Positions 13,702 through 22,703 of a DNA stretch of 22,703 bases are shown here, in pieces. The notes below the pieces were generated by a model that was given only the letters and a program-made list of their open reading frames with translations, had not been told where the DNA came from and ran no database searches. Positions within the stretch are counted from its first letter, which is position 1. Each line of letters begins with the position of its first letter. Position numbers and translations under genes: made by a program. Origin of the DNA: Lachnospiraceae bacterium (GTDB lineage Bacteria > Bacillota > Clostridia > Lachnospirales > Lachnospiraceae). The stretch covers positions 1-22,703 of the forward strand of contig JAJQIE010000031.1 of NCBI GenBank assembly GCA_021199395.1, in the 5' to 3' direction.

Positions 13702-16700
13702 TTACTTATCAGGAGTTTTTTTCAGGTTTTTCTGCGCGGTGGACAGCATCAGCTTGATACGGTTGAGCTGGTTGACCTCGCTTGCGCCCGGATCATAGTC
13801 GATGGCTACGATATTTGAGAGCGGGTACTGACGGCGCAGCTCTTTGATCACACCCTTGCCGACGACATGGTTCGGAAGGCAGGCGAACGGCTGCGTGCAG
13901 ACGATGTTGTTGACGCCGGAATGGATCAGCTCAAGCATTTCTCCGGTCAGGAACCATCCCTCACCGGTCTGGTTGCCGAGTGAGACGACGTCCTTTGCCA
14001 GCGCCGCTGTCTCCTGGATTTTTTCAGGGGGATCGAAATGAACGCTCTTTTTCAGCTCCTCCACAGCGGTCGCACGCAGCTTTTCGAGAAACGCGATTCC
14101 GAGATTCGAGAGTGTCGCCGTGCTTTTTTTTGTGCCGAGGTATTCGCTCTTGAAGTTCTGGTTGTAGAAGCAGTAGAGCAGGAAATCGAGCAGATCCGGC
14201 ACGACCGCCTGCGCTCCTTCCTTTTCCAGCAGCTCGACCAGATAGTTGTTGGCGGCCGGCATGAATTTTACCAGAATCTCCCCGACTACGCCGACCTTTG
14301 GCTTTACCTCATCGGTAATCGGCAGATGGTCGAAGTCGTGGATGATCTCACGGCACATTTTTTTGTATTCCCGGTAGGAGGGATTGCCGGCTACGAATTC
14401 GCAGCAGCGATCCTCCCATTTTTTAAACAGCGCGTTCGCCGAACCTGGCTCCTGTTCGTAGGGGCGCATCCGGTACAGACAGCGCATGAAGATATCTCCG
14501 AATACCACCGCGAAGAGGGCGCGCTTGAGCATCTTGTAGCTTAAAGTGAAGCCGGGGTTGCCCTCCAGGCCGCTCAGGTTCAGCGAAATGACCGGTACCT
14601 GCGGCATATTCGCCTTTTCCAGCGCACGGCGGATAAAGCCGACGTAGTTGGAAGCGCGGCAGCCGCCGCCGGTCTGCGTCATGATGACGGCAGTCCGATC
14701 CAGATCATATTTTCCGGAGAGCAGCGCCTCCATGATCTGTCCGACCACCATCAGGGACGGATAGCAGGCGTCGTTGTTGACATATTTAAGGCCGACGTCG
14801 ATTGCGTGACGATTGTCGTTCGGCAATACCTCGATGTTGTAGCCGGATGCGTTCATTGCCGCGGAGAGCATCCGAAAATGAATCGGTGACATCTGCGGGC
14901 AGAGGATTGTGTAATCCTTCCTCATCTCTTTTGTGAACTGTACACGCTCAATATTTGCCGGTTTGATTTCGCGCGGCCCTTCATTGCGCTCCTTGCGGAC
15001 ACGGATCGCGGAAATCAGAGAGCGGACGCGGATACGCGCAGCGCCAAGATTGTTGACCTCGTCGATTTTCAGACAGGTATAGATCTTGCCGGAGCGGGAA
15101 AGGATATCGTTTACCTCATCGGTCGTGACCGCGTCCAGTCCGCAGCCGAAGGAGTTGAGCTGGATCAGATCCAGATCTTCCCTGGTTTTTACAAAGTTTG
15201 CAGCGGCATAGAGGCGGCTGTGGTACATCCACTGGTCAAGCACCTGAAGCGGACGCTCGACCGGATTCAGGTTCGAGACGGAATCCTCGGTCAGTACCGC
15301 GATGCCGTAGGAGTTGATCAGCTCCGGTATGCCGTGGTTAATCTCTGAATCAATATGGTAGGGGCGGCCGGCGAGCACAATGCCGTGACGACCGGTCTCC
15401 TCAAGGTATCTCAGAGTCTCCTGTCCTTTGTCGTACATGGCCTGCCGCGTTTTTTCCATCTCCTCCCAGCCGGCTTTTGCAGCCGCGGCGACCTCCGCAG
15501 ACGGGATATCCGGAAAAGCTTCCCTGAGGCGGCTGGTCACTGTGTCGAGATTTGTGAGCGCGATAAACGGGTTCTCGAACCGGATCTGCTCTGTGCGCAG
15601 GCTCTCCACGTTATTCTTGATATTTTCCGCGTAGGAGGTCACGATCGGACAGTTGTAGTGGTTAGGCGCGTCCGCAAACTCGGTGCGCTCATACGGAATA
15701 CAGGGATAAAAGATATATTTTATGCCCTTTTTGATCAGCCATTCCACATGCCCGTGCGCGAGCTTTGCCGGATAGCATTCAGACTCGCTCGGAATGGATT
15801 CGATCCCCAGCTCGTAGATTTTGCGCGTAGAAGGCGGCGAAAGGATGACCCGGTACTTCAGCTCTGTGAAGAAGCGGAACCAGAACGGGTAATTCTCGTA
15901 CATATTCAGCACGCGCGGGATGCCGACAACGCCGCGCTCCGCCTCGTCCTCCGGGAGAGGATCATAGGAGAAGAGCAGCTTGTTCTTATATTCAAACAGG
16001 TTCGGCACATGATCCTTGTTGCGCTCCTTGCCGATGCCGCGCTCGCAGCGGTTGCCGCTGATGAACTGACGGCCGCCGGAAAAGCGGTTGATCGTCAGGC
16101 GGCACTGGTTCGTGCAGCCCCTGCATTTTGCCATAGAGGTCGTATATTCCAGCGCGTTGATGCGCTCGATGGAGAGCATGGTGGATTTCGGGAATTCAGG
16201 CTGCAGCTCAGGGGACGCTGTGCCGGAATTCTCATCCGAAGACTGCTCTGTAGCACATACCGCCTGCGCATCCGCGATACGCTTCTTTTTCTCGTAGCGT
16301 GCCACCTCTGCCTGATAGCGCTCCCTCGCCACCAGAGCCGCGCCGAATGCGCCCATGATCCCGGCGATGTCCGGACGGATGGCTTCACAGTCCGCGATGC
16401 GCTCAAAGCTGCGCAGGACGCCGTCATTGTAGAAGGTGCCGCCCTGTACGACAATGTGCCGTCCGAGCTGAGAAGCGTCAGACACCTTGATGACCTTGTA
16501 CAGCGCGTTTTTGATAACGGAGTAGGCAAGACCGGCGGAAATGTCGGATACCTCCGCGCCCTCCTTCTGCGCCTGCTTCACCTTGGAGTTCATAAAGACG
16601 GTACAGCGCGTGCCCAGATCGATCGGGTGCTTTGCGAACAGCGCCGCTTTTGCGAAGTCCTGCACTGAATAATTCAGAGATTTTGCGAAAGTCTCGATAA

Positions 16701-18174
16701 ACGAACCGCAGCCGGAGGAGCAGGCCTCGTTGAGCTGTACGCTGTCCACCGTTCCGTTTTTGATCTTGATGCATTTCATATCCTGACCGCCGATGTCGAG
16801 GATACAGTCCACCTCCGGGTCAAAGAAGGAAGCCGCATAGTAGTGCGAAACAGTCTCAACCTCGCCTTCGTCGAGCAGAAGCGCCGCTTTGATCAGCGCT
16901 TCGCCGTAGCCGGTCGAGCAGGACCAGACAATATGCGCGTCCTCCGGGAGCAGGGAGTAAATCTCCTGGATCGCTGTGATGGTGGTGCGAAGGGGACTTC
17001 CGTTGTTATTGCTGTAAAAAGAGTATAAAAGTGTGCCTTCCTCATCTACAAGCGCGGCTTTTGTCGTAGTGGATCCCGCGTCGATACCGAGGTAGCAGCT
17101 GCCGTGGTACTCGGAAAGGCTGCCTTTTTTCACCGTATGATGGCTCTGTCGTTCGATAAATTCGTCATATTCCTCCTGCGAGGCGAACAGCGGATCCATG
17201 CGGGCGACCTCAAATTCCATGTGGATGTTGCCGGAAAGCTTATGGATCAGCGCACCAAACGTAGTCAGCTCGCCGGTCTCGCCTGTGGCGGCTGCCTCGT
17301 CTGCCGCTTCGCAGCCGCAGTCTCCGCAGCCACAGGAAGCGGTGACAGAGCTGAACTGGTATTTTTCTGCGATTTTATCCGTATTCGCGTTTAAAGCTGA
17401 ACCGATGGCCGCGAACAGGTGCGAATTCTCCGGCGTGATCGCATGCTCCTCGTCGAGTCCGAGTGTGCGGATAAAGGCCTCGCGCAGCTCGGAGAGGAAA
17501 TGCAGGGGACCGCCCAGAAATGTGATATGTCCGCGGATCGGTTTGCCGCAGGCAAGCCCGCTGATGGTCTGGTTTACGACTGCCTGGAAAATAGAGGCGG
17601 ATAGATCCTCTTTGGTCGCTCCTTCATTGATCAGCGGCTGAATGTCGGATTTGGCGAATACGCCGCAGCGCGCCGCGATCGAATACAGGGAAGTGTAGTG
17701 CTTTGCGTATTCGTTCAGTCCGGAGGCGTCAGTCTGGAGCAGGGACGCCATCTGGTCGATAAAGGAGCCGGTACCGCCCGCGCAGATACCGTTCATACGC
17801 TGCTCGACATTCCCGCCCTCAAAATAAATGATCTTTGCGTCTTCGCCGCCCAGCTCGATCGCCACGTCTGTCTGCGGGACGTAGTGCTCCAGCGAGGTCG
17901 CTACCGCGATAACCTCCTGTACGAACGGCACATGCAGGTGATTGGCAAGCGTCAGGCCGCCGGAGCCGGTGATGACCGGCGCTACCGTGAGGTCGCCAAG
18001 CCGGTCGGAAGCGTCCTTTAGCAGTGAGGAAAGTGTTTCCTGAATATTTGCGTAATGCCGTCTGTAATCTGAAAATAACAGCTCTTTGTCAGGACCAAGC
18101 ACCGCTACCTTGACCGTAGTGGAGCCGATATCGATCCCAAGAGTATGTAAAGATAGACTGGTATTATTTGCCAT
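13702..18174 (-). CDS. 2-hydroxyacyl-CoA dehydratase activase-related fusion protein (two BadF/BadG ATPase domains, DUF2229)
   Basis: A 1,490-residue cytoplasmic protein. Two ASKHA ATPase domains of the BadF/BadG/BcrA/HgdC type come first: residues 12-270 ([27 protein letters not shown] with C131, AARC with C170) and 361-620 ([27 protein letters not shown] with C485, GTRC with C524). The cysteines match the [4Fe-4S] ligands of HgdC. Between them is a Cys-rich linker CGCGDCGC (281-288). Next comes a CRGCTNQC cluster (684-691) and the DUF2229 region, then a part resembling the dehydratase D/B subunits from about 1000 to 1300 ([30 protein letters not shown]). Such proteins are widespread in clostridia; their substrate is unknown. 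The ATG at 18174 is chosen over a GTG at 18198 that abuts the ribosome site. Confidence 0.9.
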   Translation of the reverse strand: MANNTSLSLHTLGIDIGSTTVKVAVLGPDKELLFSDYRRHYANIQETLSSLLKDASDRLGDLTVAPVITGSGGLTLANHLHVPFVQEVIAVATSLEHYVPQTDVAIELGGEDAKIIYFEGGNVEQRMNGICAGGTGSFIDQMASLLQTDASGLNEYAKHYTSLYSIAARCGVFAKSDIQPLINEGATKEDLSASIFQAVVNQTISGLACGKPIRGHITFLGGPLHFLSELREAFIRTLGLDEEHAITPENSHLFAAIGSALNANTDKIAEKYQFSSVTASCGCGDCGCEAADEAAATGETGELTTFGALIHKLSGNIHMEFEVARMDPLFASQEEYDEFIERQSHHTVKKGSLSEYHGSCYLGIDAGSTTTKAALVDEEGTLLYSFYSNNNGSPLRTTITAIQEIYSLLPEDAHIVWSCSTGYGEALIKAALLLDEGEVETVSHYYAASFFDPEVDCILDIGGQDMKCIKIKNGTVDSVQLNEACSSGCGSFIETFAKSLNYSVQDFAKAALFAKHPIDLGTRCTVFMNSKVKQAQKEGAEVSDISAGLAYSVIKNALYKVIKVSDASQLGRHIVVQGGTFYNDGVLRSFERIADCEAIRPDIAGIMGAFGAALVARERYQAEVARYEKKKRIADAQAVCATEQSSDENSGTASPELQPEFPKSTMLSIERINALEYTTSMAKCRGCTNQCRLTINRFSGGRQFISGNRCERGIGKERNKDHVPNLFEYKNKLLFSYDPLPEDEAERGVVGIPRVLNMYENYPFWFRFFTELKYRVILSPPSTRKIYELGIESIPSESECYPAKLAHGHVEWLIKKGIKYIFYPCIPYERTEFADAPNHYNCPIVTSYAENIKNNVESLRTEQIRFENPFIALTNLDTVTSRLREAFPDIPSAEVAAAAKAGWEEMEKTRQAMYDKGQETLRYLEETGRHGIVLAGRPYHIDSEINHGIPELINSYGIAVLTEDSVSNLNPVERPLQVLDQWMYHSRLYAAANFVKTREDLDLIQLNSFGCGLDAVTTDEVNDILSRSGKIYTCLKIDEVNNLGAARIRVRSLISAIRVRKERNEGPREIKPANIERVQFTKEMRKDYTILCPQMSPIHFRMLSAAMNASGYNIEVLPNDNRHAIDVGLKYVNNDACYPSLMVVGQIMEALLSGKYDLDRTAVIMTQTGGGCRASNYVGFIRRALEKANMPQVPVISLNLSGLEGNPGFTLSYKMLKRALFAVVFGDIFMRCLYRMRPYEQEPGSANALFKKWEDRCCEFVAGNPSYREYKKMCREIIHDFDHLPITDEVKPKVGVVGEILVKFMPAANNYLVELLEKEGAQAVVPDLLDFLLYCFYNQNFKSEYLGTKKSTATLSNLGIAFLEKLRATAVEELKKSVHFDPPEKIQETAALAKDVVSLGNQTGEGWFLTGEMLELIHSGVNNIVCTQPFACLPNHVVGKGVIKELRRQYPLSNIVAIDYDPGASEVNQLNRIKLMLSTAQKNLKKTPDK

Positions 18175-18206
18175 AAATCTTGCAGATAGACTCTGCACCC
18201 TCCTTT
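18175..18206 (-). promoter_or_regulatory. Ribosome site separated from its start codon by a hairpin
   Basis: Reading the minus strand, AAAGGAGGG (18206-18198) is followed by TGCAGA, loop GTCTA, TCTGCA (18197-18181) and then six bases before the ATG at 18174. The linear spacing of 23 bases is too long, but folding the 17-base hairpin leaves a spacing of six. See findings. Confidence 0.55.
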
Positions 18207-18227
18207 GTAATCCTTACTTTATAGCTG

Positions 18228-18241
18228 ACGACGTTGGTCGT
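18228..18241 (-). other. Hairpin at the 5' end of the activase transcript
   Basis: ACGAC and GTCGT form a five-base stem with a four-base loop within a few bases of the predicted transcription start near 18245. A 5'-terminal stem of this type often protects mRNA from decay. Confidence 0.35.
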
Positions 18242-18251
18242 AACAGGGGGT

Positions 18252-18280
18252 ATTATAGTACAAAATAAAAAAAATAGCAA
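18252..18280 (-). promoter_or_regulatory. Sigma-A promoter of the activase gene
   Basis: On the minus strand TTGCTA (18280-18275), a 17-base spacer and a perfect TATAAT (18257-18252). Its -35 box is only five bases from the -35 box of the divergent tgt promoter. Confidence 0.65.
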
Positions 18281-18285
18281 ATCGC

Positions 18286-18314
18286 TTGCAAACTTATTTT
18301 TTTCCGTTTATACT
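18286..18314 (+). promoter_or_regulatory. Sigma-A promoter of tgt
   Basis: TTGCAA (18286-18291), a 17-base spacer and TATACT (18309-18314). Transcription would begin near 18321, giving a very short leader that starts at about the GGAGG site (18323-18327). Confidence 0.6.
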
Positions 18315-18335
18315 GACTTTTCGGAGGATTTATTT

Positions 18336-19478
18336 ATGTATAAAGTGATAAAGAGAGATCATCTCGCTAAACGCGCGGTTTTTGAGACGGTGCACGGGAC
18401 GGTACAGACGCCTGTATTTATGAATGTAGGCACCGTGGCTGCTATCAAGGGCGCGGTGGCGACAACCGATCTTTATGAGATCGGCACTCAGATCGAACTG
18501 TCGAATACCTACCATCTTCATGTGCGTCCGGGAGACGAGGTCGTGAAAAAAATGGGCGGCCTGCATAAATTCATGAACTGGGAGCGGCCGATCCTGACGG
18601 ATTCCGGCGGATTCCAGGTTTTTTCGCTGGCGAGTATGCGGAAAATAAAGGAAGAAGGGGTTTATTTCCAGTCCCATATCGACGGGCGGAGGATTTTCAT
18701 GGGACCGGAGCAGAGTATGCGGATCCAGTCCAATCTGGGCTCTACGGTCGCGATGGCGTTTGATGAATGTCCTTCCAGCGTAGCTGACCGCAGCTACGTG
18801 CAGGCGTCAGTGGACCGCACGGCGCGCTGGCTGGTGCGATGCAGGGATGAAATGCGGCAGCTGAACAGTATGCCGGATACCGTCAATCCGCATCAGATGC
18901 TGTTTGGGATCAATCAGGGCGCGATTTATGAGGATATCCGCATTGATCACGCAAAGCGGATTTCGGAGCTTGACCTGGACGGCTACGCGATCGGAGGCCT
19001 GGCGGTCGGTGAAACGCATGAGGAAATGTATCATATCCTTGATGAAGTGGTGCCATATCTGCCGCAGGATAAACCGACTTATCTGATGGGGGTCGGTACG
19101 CCGATCAATATCCTGGAGGGCGTATCGCGCGGCGTGGATTTCTTTGACTGTGTCTATCCGAGCCGGAACGGGCGGCACGGGCATGTATACACAGACGATG
19201 GAAAATTAAACCTTTTTAACGCGAAATATGAGCTGGATCAGCGGCCGATCGAGGAGGGCTGCGGCTGTCCGGCCTGCCGTCATTACAGCCGGGGATACAT
19301 CCGTCACCTTCTGAAAGCAAAGGAAATGCTGGGAATGAGGCTTTGCGTACTGCACAATCTGTATTATTATAATCATCTGATGGAGGAAATCCGCACCGCC
19401 ATCGAACAGGAACGCTATGAGGCCTTTAAAAATGAAAAAATTGACCGATATCTGCAAAAGCAGGAAAAAAAAGCTTGA
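18336..19478 (+). CDS. tgt: tRNA-guanine transglycosylase (queuine tRNA-ribosyltransferase)
   Basis: A 380-residue bacterial Tgt, which swaps guanine-34 for preQ1 in tRNAs with GUN anticodons. Visible key residues are D89 in LTDSGGFQVFSL, D143 in AFDECPSS, the GGLAVGE motif (220-226) and the nucleophile D271 in FFDCVYPSRNGR. The zinc site is C309, C311, C314 and H340 (CGCPAC ... LHN). The ATG at 18336 has GGAGG eight bases upstream; the frame is open further upstream to 18234, but that part holds the promoter. Other queuosine genes are not in the window. yajC follows, a common pairing across bacteria. A distinct promoter exists for yajC, though readthrough from tgt is also likely because no terminator is seen between them. 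Confidence 0.96.
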   Translation: MYKVIKRDHLAKRAVFETVHGTVQTPVFMNVGTVAAIKGAVATTDLYEIGTQIELSNTYHLHVRPGDEVVKKMGGLHKFMNWERPILTDSGGFQVFSLASMRKIKEEGVYFQSHIDGRRIFMGPEQSMRIQSNLGSTVAMAFDECPSSVADRSYVQASVDRTARWLVRCRDEMRQLNSMPDTVNPHQMLFGINQGAIYEDIRIDHAKRISELDLDGYAIGGLAVGETHEEMYHILDEVVPYLPQDKPTYLMGVGTPINILEGVSRGVDFFDCVYPSRNGRHGHVYTDDGKLNLFNAKYELDQRPIEEGCGCPACRHYSRGYIRHLLKAKEMLGMRLCVLHNLYYYNHLMEEIRTAIEQERYEAFKNEKIDRYLQKQEKKA

Positions 19479-19503
19479 TTCAAACAGGATGATTGTGTAT
19501 TAT
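19475..19503 (+). promoter_or_regulatory. Candidate sigma-A promoter of yajC
   Basis: TTGATT (19475-19480), overlapping the tgt stop, a 17-base spacer and TATTAT (19498-19503). It gives a leader of about 115 bases before yajC. No other gene or firm structure is seen in 19479-19627. Confidence 0.5.
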
Positions 19504-19627
19504 TGTAAACAGTCATGTGCAGCGTTTGGCCGGAATACACGGCGCGGGATGACAAAGAGCAGGGTAAGGCAGGCGTCTGGCGGCAGCCGCTGCATGGTAA
19601 TACAAAGAAAATCAGGAGGCACTCAAC

Positions 19628-19942
19628 ATGTTGAATTTACTGACTGAATCTGCGGAATCAAGCGGCGGCGGTATGCTGATACTTGTCGTTTATATCGTGA
19701 TCATCGGTGTTGCGATGTATTTTTTTGCCATTCGTCCGCAGAAAAAAGAAGAGAAGAGGATGAAAGCGCTGATCAGCTCTGTGGAGGTGGGAGATACCAT
19801 AGTCACGACAAGCGGATTTTACGGAGTAGTGATCGATATTACGGATGAGGACTGTATCGTAGAGTTCGGAAGCAATAAAAACTGCAGAATCCCAATGAAA
19901 AAATCCGCGATCGCGGATGTGGAGAAGGCCCAAGAGGCATAA
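19628..19942 (+). CDS. yajC: Preprotein translocase accessory subunit YajC
   Basis: A 104-residue membrane protein of the Sec-associated YajC family. A short N-terminus is followed by one membrane segment (about 16-36, LILVVYIVIIGVAMYFF), the hallmark IRPQKKEEKRM and the cytoplasmic domain with VGDTIVTTSGFYGVV and later IPMKKSAIADV. In enterobacteria YajC associates with SecDF. AGGAGG (19614-19619) lies eight bases before the ATG. It follows tgt, as in many bacteria, but secD and secF, which often come next, are absent here and the gene is followed by a terminator instead. Confidence 0.95.
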   Translation: MLNLLTESAESSGGGMLILVVYIVIIGVAMYFFAIRPQKKEEKRMKALISSVEVGDTIVTTSGFYGVVIDITDEDCIVEFGSNKNCRIPMKKSAIADVEKAQEA

Positions 19943-19962
19943 ATTTTTCAGGTGTTACCGAT

Positions 19963-19999
19963 AAACGCTATGCGTCAGGACTGGCCGCATAGCGTTTTT
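19963..19999 (+). terminator. Intrinsic terminator after yajC
   Basis: AAACGCTATGCG (19963-19974) and CGCATAGCGTTT (19986-19997) form a perfect 12-base stem with an 11-base loop, ending in a run of five T. It is the clearest terminator in the window. It lies only 23 bases before the leuB start, leaving no room for a normal promoter between them. Confidence 0.85.
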
Positions 20000-20022
20000 G
20001 TCAAAAACAGGAGGACAGATAT

Positions 20023-21129
20023 ATGAGCTATAAAATCGCTGTGATTCCGGGCGATGGTATTGGCCCGGAGATCGTGAGACAGGCGCAGCGTGTCCTGGAT
20101 GTGGCCGCTGCAAAATTTGGGTTTGAACTGGAATATACGGAGCTTTTGATGGGAGGGGCTTCCATTGATGTGAACGGCGTGCCTTTGACGGATGAGACAA
20201 TCGCCGCGGCGAAAGCCAGCGATGCGGTGCTCATGGGGTCGATTGGCGGCGATGCGAAAACCTCCCCGTGGTATCGGCTGGAGCCGCAGCTCCGCCCGGA
20301 GGCAGGGCTTCTGAAGATTCGTAAATCGCTGAACCTGTTTGCGAATCTCAGACCGGCTTACCTCTATGATGAACTGAGGGCGGCCTGCCCGCTGTCGGAG
20401 GAGGTAATCGGAGAAGGCTTTGACATGGTGATCGTGCGGGAGCTGACCGGCGGCCTGTATTTTGGGGCGCGGAAAACGGAAGTGACGGACGGCGTCCGGA
20501 CGGCGACGGATACGCTGGTATATAATGAAAATGAGATTCGCAGGATTGCCGTGAAAGCATTTGAGATCGCCCGCAAGCGCCGGAAACAGGTGTGCAGTGT
20601 GGACAAGGCGAATGTGCTGGATTCATCGAGACTGTGGAGAAGCGTGACAGAGGAGGTCGCGAAGGATTACCCGGATGTGCAGCTTACACACATGCTGGTT
20701 GACAATTGCGCGATGCAGCTGGTGAAGGATCCGGCGCAGTTTGATGTGATTCTTACGGAAAATATGTTTGGGGACATTCTTTCGGATGAGGCGAGCATGG
20801 TGACAGGCTCGATCGGTATGCTCTCCTCCGCTTCCCTGAATGAGACGAAGCTTGGACTGTATGAGCCGAGCCATGGCTCCGCCCCGGACATAGCGGGGAA
20901 GGATATCGCAAATCCTATTGCCACAGTTTTATCCGCCGCGATGCTTCTCCGCTATTCTCTGGATGAGGATGAGGCTGCGGATGCGATTGAAAACGCGGTA
21001 AAGCAGGTTTTAAAGGAAGGATACCGCACGGCGGATATCGCTTCCAGGGGCGGTGCGGAACAGGAGCCGGATGGCTGCACAGTGGTCGGCACACAGAAAA
21101 TGGGCGAGCTGATCGCGGAACGCGTGTGA
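20023..21129 (+). CDS. leuB: 3-isopropylmalate dehydrogenase
   Basis: A 368-residue enzyme that oxidises and decarboxylates 3-isopropylmalate with NAD in leucine biosynthesis; cytoplasmic homodimer, Mg-dependent. Key residues are in place: [10 protein letters not shown] (8-17), R100 and R110, the loop [11 protein letters not shown] (138-148, R139, Y146), K195 in DKANVL, D227, D251 and D255 (GDILSDEAS), and the NAD site [12 protein letters not shown]. The LTGGLYFG loop separates it from isocitrate dehydrogenases. GGAGG lies about seven to nine bases before the ATG. It is followed by ilvD in the same direction; leuC and leuD are not in this window. Confidence 0.96.
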   Translation: MSYKIAVIPGDGIGPEIVRQAQRVLDVAAAKFGFELEYTELLMGGASIDVNGVPLTDETIAAAKASDAVLMGSIGGDAKTSPWYRLEPQLRPEAGLLKIRKSLNLFANLRPAYLYDELRAACPLSEEVIGEGFDMVIVRELTGGLYFGARKTEVTDGVRTATDTLVYNENEIRRIAVKAFEIARKRRKQVCSVDKANVLDSSRLWRSVTEEVAKDYPDVQLTHMLVDNCAMQLVKDPAQFDVILTENMFGDILSDEASMVTGSIGMLSSASLNETKLGLYEPSHGSAPDIAGKDIANPIATVLSAAMLLRYSLDEDEAADAIENAVKQVLKEGYRTADIASRGGAEQEPDGCTVVGTQKMGELIAERV

Positions 21130-21161
21130 GAAACGCGCGAAAAATGAGCGGTGCTGCTCGC

Positions 21162-21229
21162 GGGAGACAGAGGGATAAAGGGAGATTCGGGAAGATAGAG
21201 AGAGGATAAAAGAGATTAAGAGAGGAGAG
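21162..21229 (+). other. Purine-rich tract between leuB and ilvD
   Basis: A 68-base stretch has only nine pyrimidines. It is built of irregular GAGA, GGGA and GATA units and ends at the ilvD ribosome site. It explains the 108-base gap; no other structure was seen there except a weak GAGC/GCTC pairing near 21146-21159. Confidence 0.6.
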
Positions 21230-21237
21230 TTGTGCAG

Positions 21238-22703
21238 ATGAGAAGTGACGCGGTAAAAAAAGGAATTCAGCAGGCACCGCACCGTTCTCTGTTCCATGCG
21301 CTGGGACTGACGGAGGAGGAGATGAAGCGCCCGCTTGTCGGAATTGTCAATTCTTATAATGAAGTGGTTCCGGGACATATGAATCTGGATAAAATCACCG
21401 AGGCGGTAAAGCTCGGCGTGGCAATGGCGGGCGGCGTACCGCGGGAGTTTCCGGCTATTGCGGTCTGTGACGGCATTGCGATGGGACATGTCGGTATGAA
21501 GTATTCCCTGGTGACGCGTGACCTGATCGCGGATTCGACGGAATGTATGGCAATGGCGCATCAGTTTGACGCGCTGGTGATGATTCCGAACTGCGATAAG
21601 AATGTACCGGGGCTTCTGATGGCGGCGGCACGTCTGAATATCCCTACGATATTTGTCAGCGGCGGCCCGATGCTTGCAGGGCATTTGAAGGGGCGCAAGC
21701 GCAGCCTTTCCAGTATGTTTGAGGCAGTTGGCGAGCATGCGGCGGGGACAATGACGGATGAGGATGTTGCCGAATATGAAAACAAGGTATGTCCGACCTG
21801 CGGATCCTGTTCCGGTATGTACACCGCGAACAGCATGAACTGCCTGACGGAAGTCCTGGGTATAGGACTGAAAGGAAACGGCACGATTCCGGCGGTCTAC
21901 TCAGAGCGTATCCGTCTGGCGAAGATGGCGGGCATGCAGGTGATGGAGCTTTTGAAAAAGGATATCCGGCCGCGCGATATTATGACGGAAGCGGCGTTTA
22001 TGAATGCGCTGACCGTGGATATGGCGCTGGGGTGCTCGACAAACAGTATGCTGCATCTCCCGGCAATCGCGCACGAGGCAGGCGTAGAGCTGAATGTGGA
22101 TATTGCGAATGAGATCAGTGCGCGCACGCCGAATCTGTGCCATCTGGCGCCGGCGGGTCCTACCTATATAGAAGATCTGAATGAAGCGGGCGGCGTCTAT
22201 GCGGTGATGAATGAGCTGACGAAAAAAGACCTGCTGAATCTGGACTGCATGACAGTGACAGGAAAGACAGTGGGAGAAAACATACAGGGCTGTGAGAATC
22301 ACAATCCGGAGGTGATCCGACCGATTGACAATCCGTACAGCGAGACTGGCGGCCTTGCAATCTTAAAGGGAAATCTGGCGCCGGATTCCGGCGTGGTAAA
22401 GCGCTCCGCAGTTGCTCCTGAGATGATGGTGCATGAGGGACCGGCGCGTGTCTTTGACTGTGAGGAAGACGCGATCGCGGCAATTCTGGGCGGAAAAATC
22501 AATGTGGGCGACGTTGTGGTGATCCGCTATGAAGGGCCAAAAGGCGGGCCGGGCATGCGCGAGATGCTGAATCCGACCTCTGCGATTGCGGGCATGGGGC
22601 TGGGCTCCAGTGTGGCGCTGATCACGGACGGGCGTTTCAGCGGCGCCTCCAGAGGCGCTTCCATTGGCCATGTATCCCCGGAGGCTGCGGTGGGCGGCCC
22701 GAT
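21238..22703 (+). CDS. ilvD: Dihydroxy-acid dehydratase (cut by right edge)
   Basis: The first 488 residues of about 555 of dihydroxy-acid dehydratase, which forms 2-oxo acids for valine, isoleucine and leucine biosynthesis. The frame is open to the window end. Recognisable segments are [13 protein letters not shown] (38-50), CDGIAMGH (77-84), PNCDKNVPG (117-125), [18 protein letters not shown] (185-202) and later [13 protein letters not shown]. Cluster cysteines C119 and C191 are present, but the first ligand of the [2Fe-2S] type is Gly46 here, as in the E. coli [4Fe-4S] enzyme. A GAGGAG site lies around 21222-21228. It follows leuB through the purine-rich tract. Confidence 0.96.
   Translation, partial: MRSDAVKKGIQQAPHRSLFHALGLTEEEMKRPLVGIVNSYNEVVPGHMNLDKITEAVKLGVAMAGGVPREFPAIAVCDGIAMGHVGMKYSLVTRDLIADSTECMAMAHQFDALVMIPNCDKNVPGLLMAAARLNIPTIFVSGGPMLAGHLKGRKRSLSSMFEAVGEHAAGTMTDEDVAEYENKVCPTCGSCSGMYTANSMNCLTEVLGIGLKGNGTIPAVYSERIRLAKMAGMQVMELLKKDIRPRDIMTEAAFMNALTVDMALGCSTNSMLHLPAIAHEAGVELNVDIANEISARTPNLCHLAPAGPTYIEDLNEAGGVYAVMNELTKKDLLNLDCMTVTGKTVGENIQGCENHNPEVIRPIDNPYSETGGLAILKGNLAPDSGVVKRSAVAPEMMVHEGPARVFDCEEDAIAAILGGKINVGDVVVIRYEGPKGGPGMREMLNPTSAIAGMGLGSSVALITDGRFSGASRGASIGHVSPEAAVGGP

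Noticed and set aside
15355..16668. Long plus-strand open frame of 437 codons
   Set aside because: It lies fully inside the minus-strand activase, whose protein is strongly conserved in motif; its own translation is Arg/Leu-rich without any family signature and it has no ribosome site.
18234..18335. N-terminal extension of Tgt
   Set aside because: It overlaps the tgt promoter and the divergent promoter; family members start at about MYKVIKRD.
19575..19600. GCGGCAGCCGC palindrome upstream of yajC
   Set aside because: The centre leaves only one loop base, so it would not fold as written; no further support.
1..22703. CRISPR arrays, tRNA or rRNA genes, complete insertion sequences
   Set aside because: No regularly spaced direct repeats, cloverleaf-like sequence or transposase was recognised in the window.

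Overview
The window looks like chromosomal DNA of a strictly anaerobic, spore-forming Firmicute, most likely a Lachnospiraceae-type gut clostridium. The clues are a GerA/SpoVAF-type spore membrane protein, a very large clostridial dehydratase-activase fusion, an oxygen-sensitive E. coli-type dihydroxy-acid dehydratase, AGGAGG ribosome sites in front of nearly every gene, and good sigma-A promoters. This assignment is inference from gene content; no rRNA or tRNA gene is visible.

Left region (1-6960, + strand): a tightly packed operon entering from the left edge. It holds the end of a glycerate kinase, a KduD-like short-chain dehydrogenase, a complete branched-chain-amino-acid (HAAT) type ABC importer (LivH, LivM, LivG, LivF and a secreted binding protein) and, after a strong hairpin, a metallo-beta-lactamase-fold hydrolase. 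The two enzymes at the head of the operon suggest the importer may carry a sugar acid or related carboxylate rather than leucine or valine.

Middle region (6961-13701): a stand-alone AAA-ATPase/PD-(D/E)XK protein with its own extended -10 promoter, followed by a possible gene remnant; a minus-strand pair (small membrane export protein, then a divergent shikimate-kinase-like protein); a lone GerA-family spore protein behind a possible sigma-G promoter and a structured leader; a 32-bp perfect palindrome; a phosphoribosyltransferase-like protein without the usual acidic pair; and, convergent to it, a secreted NlpC/P60-like protein with Ig-like repeats.

Right region (13702-22703): a 1,490-residue 2-hydroxyacyl-CoA dehydratase activase/DUF2229 fusion on the minus strand, co-oriented with the NlpC/P60 gene, and diverging from tgt through back-to-back promoters. 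tgt is followed by yajC, a strong terminator, and then leuB and ilvD (cut by the right edge), part of branched-chain amino acid biosynthesis.

No CRISPR array, tRNA, rRNA, prophage or complete insertion sequence was seen. The most unusual observations are a hairpin lying between the Shine-Dalgarno sequence and the start codon of the giant activase, the near-perfect palindrome at 11607-11654, and two enzyme-family proteins (AroK-like and PRTase-like) that lack hallmark substrate-binding residues.
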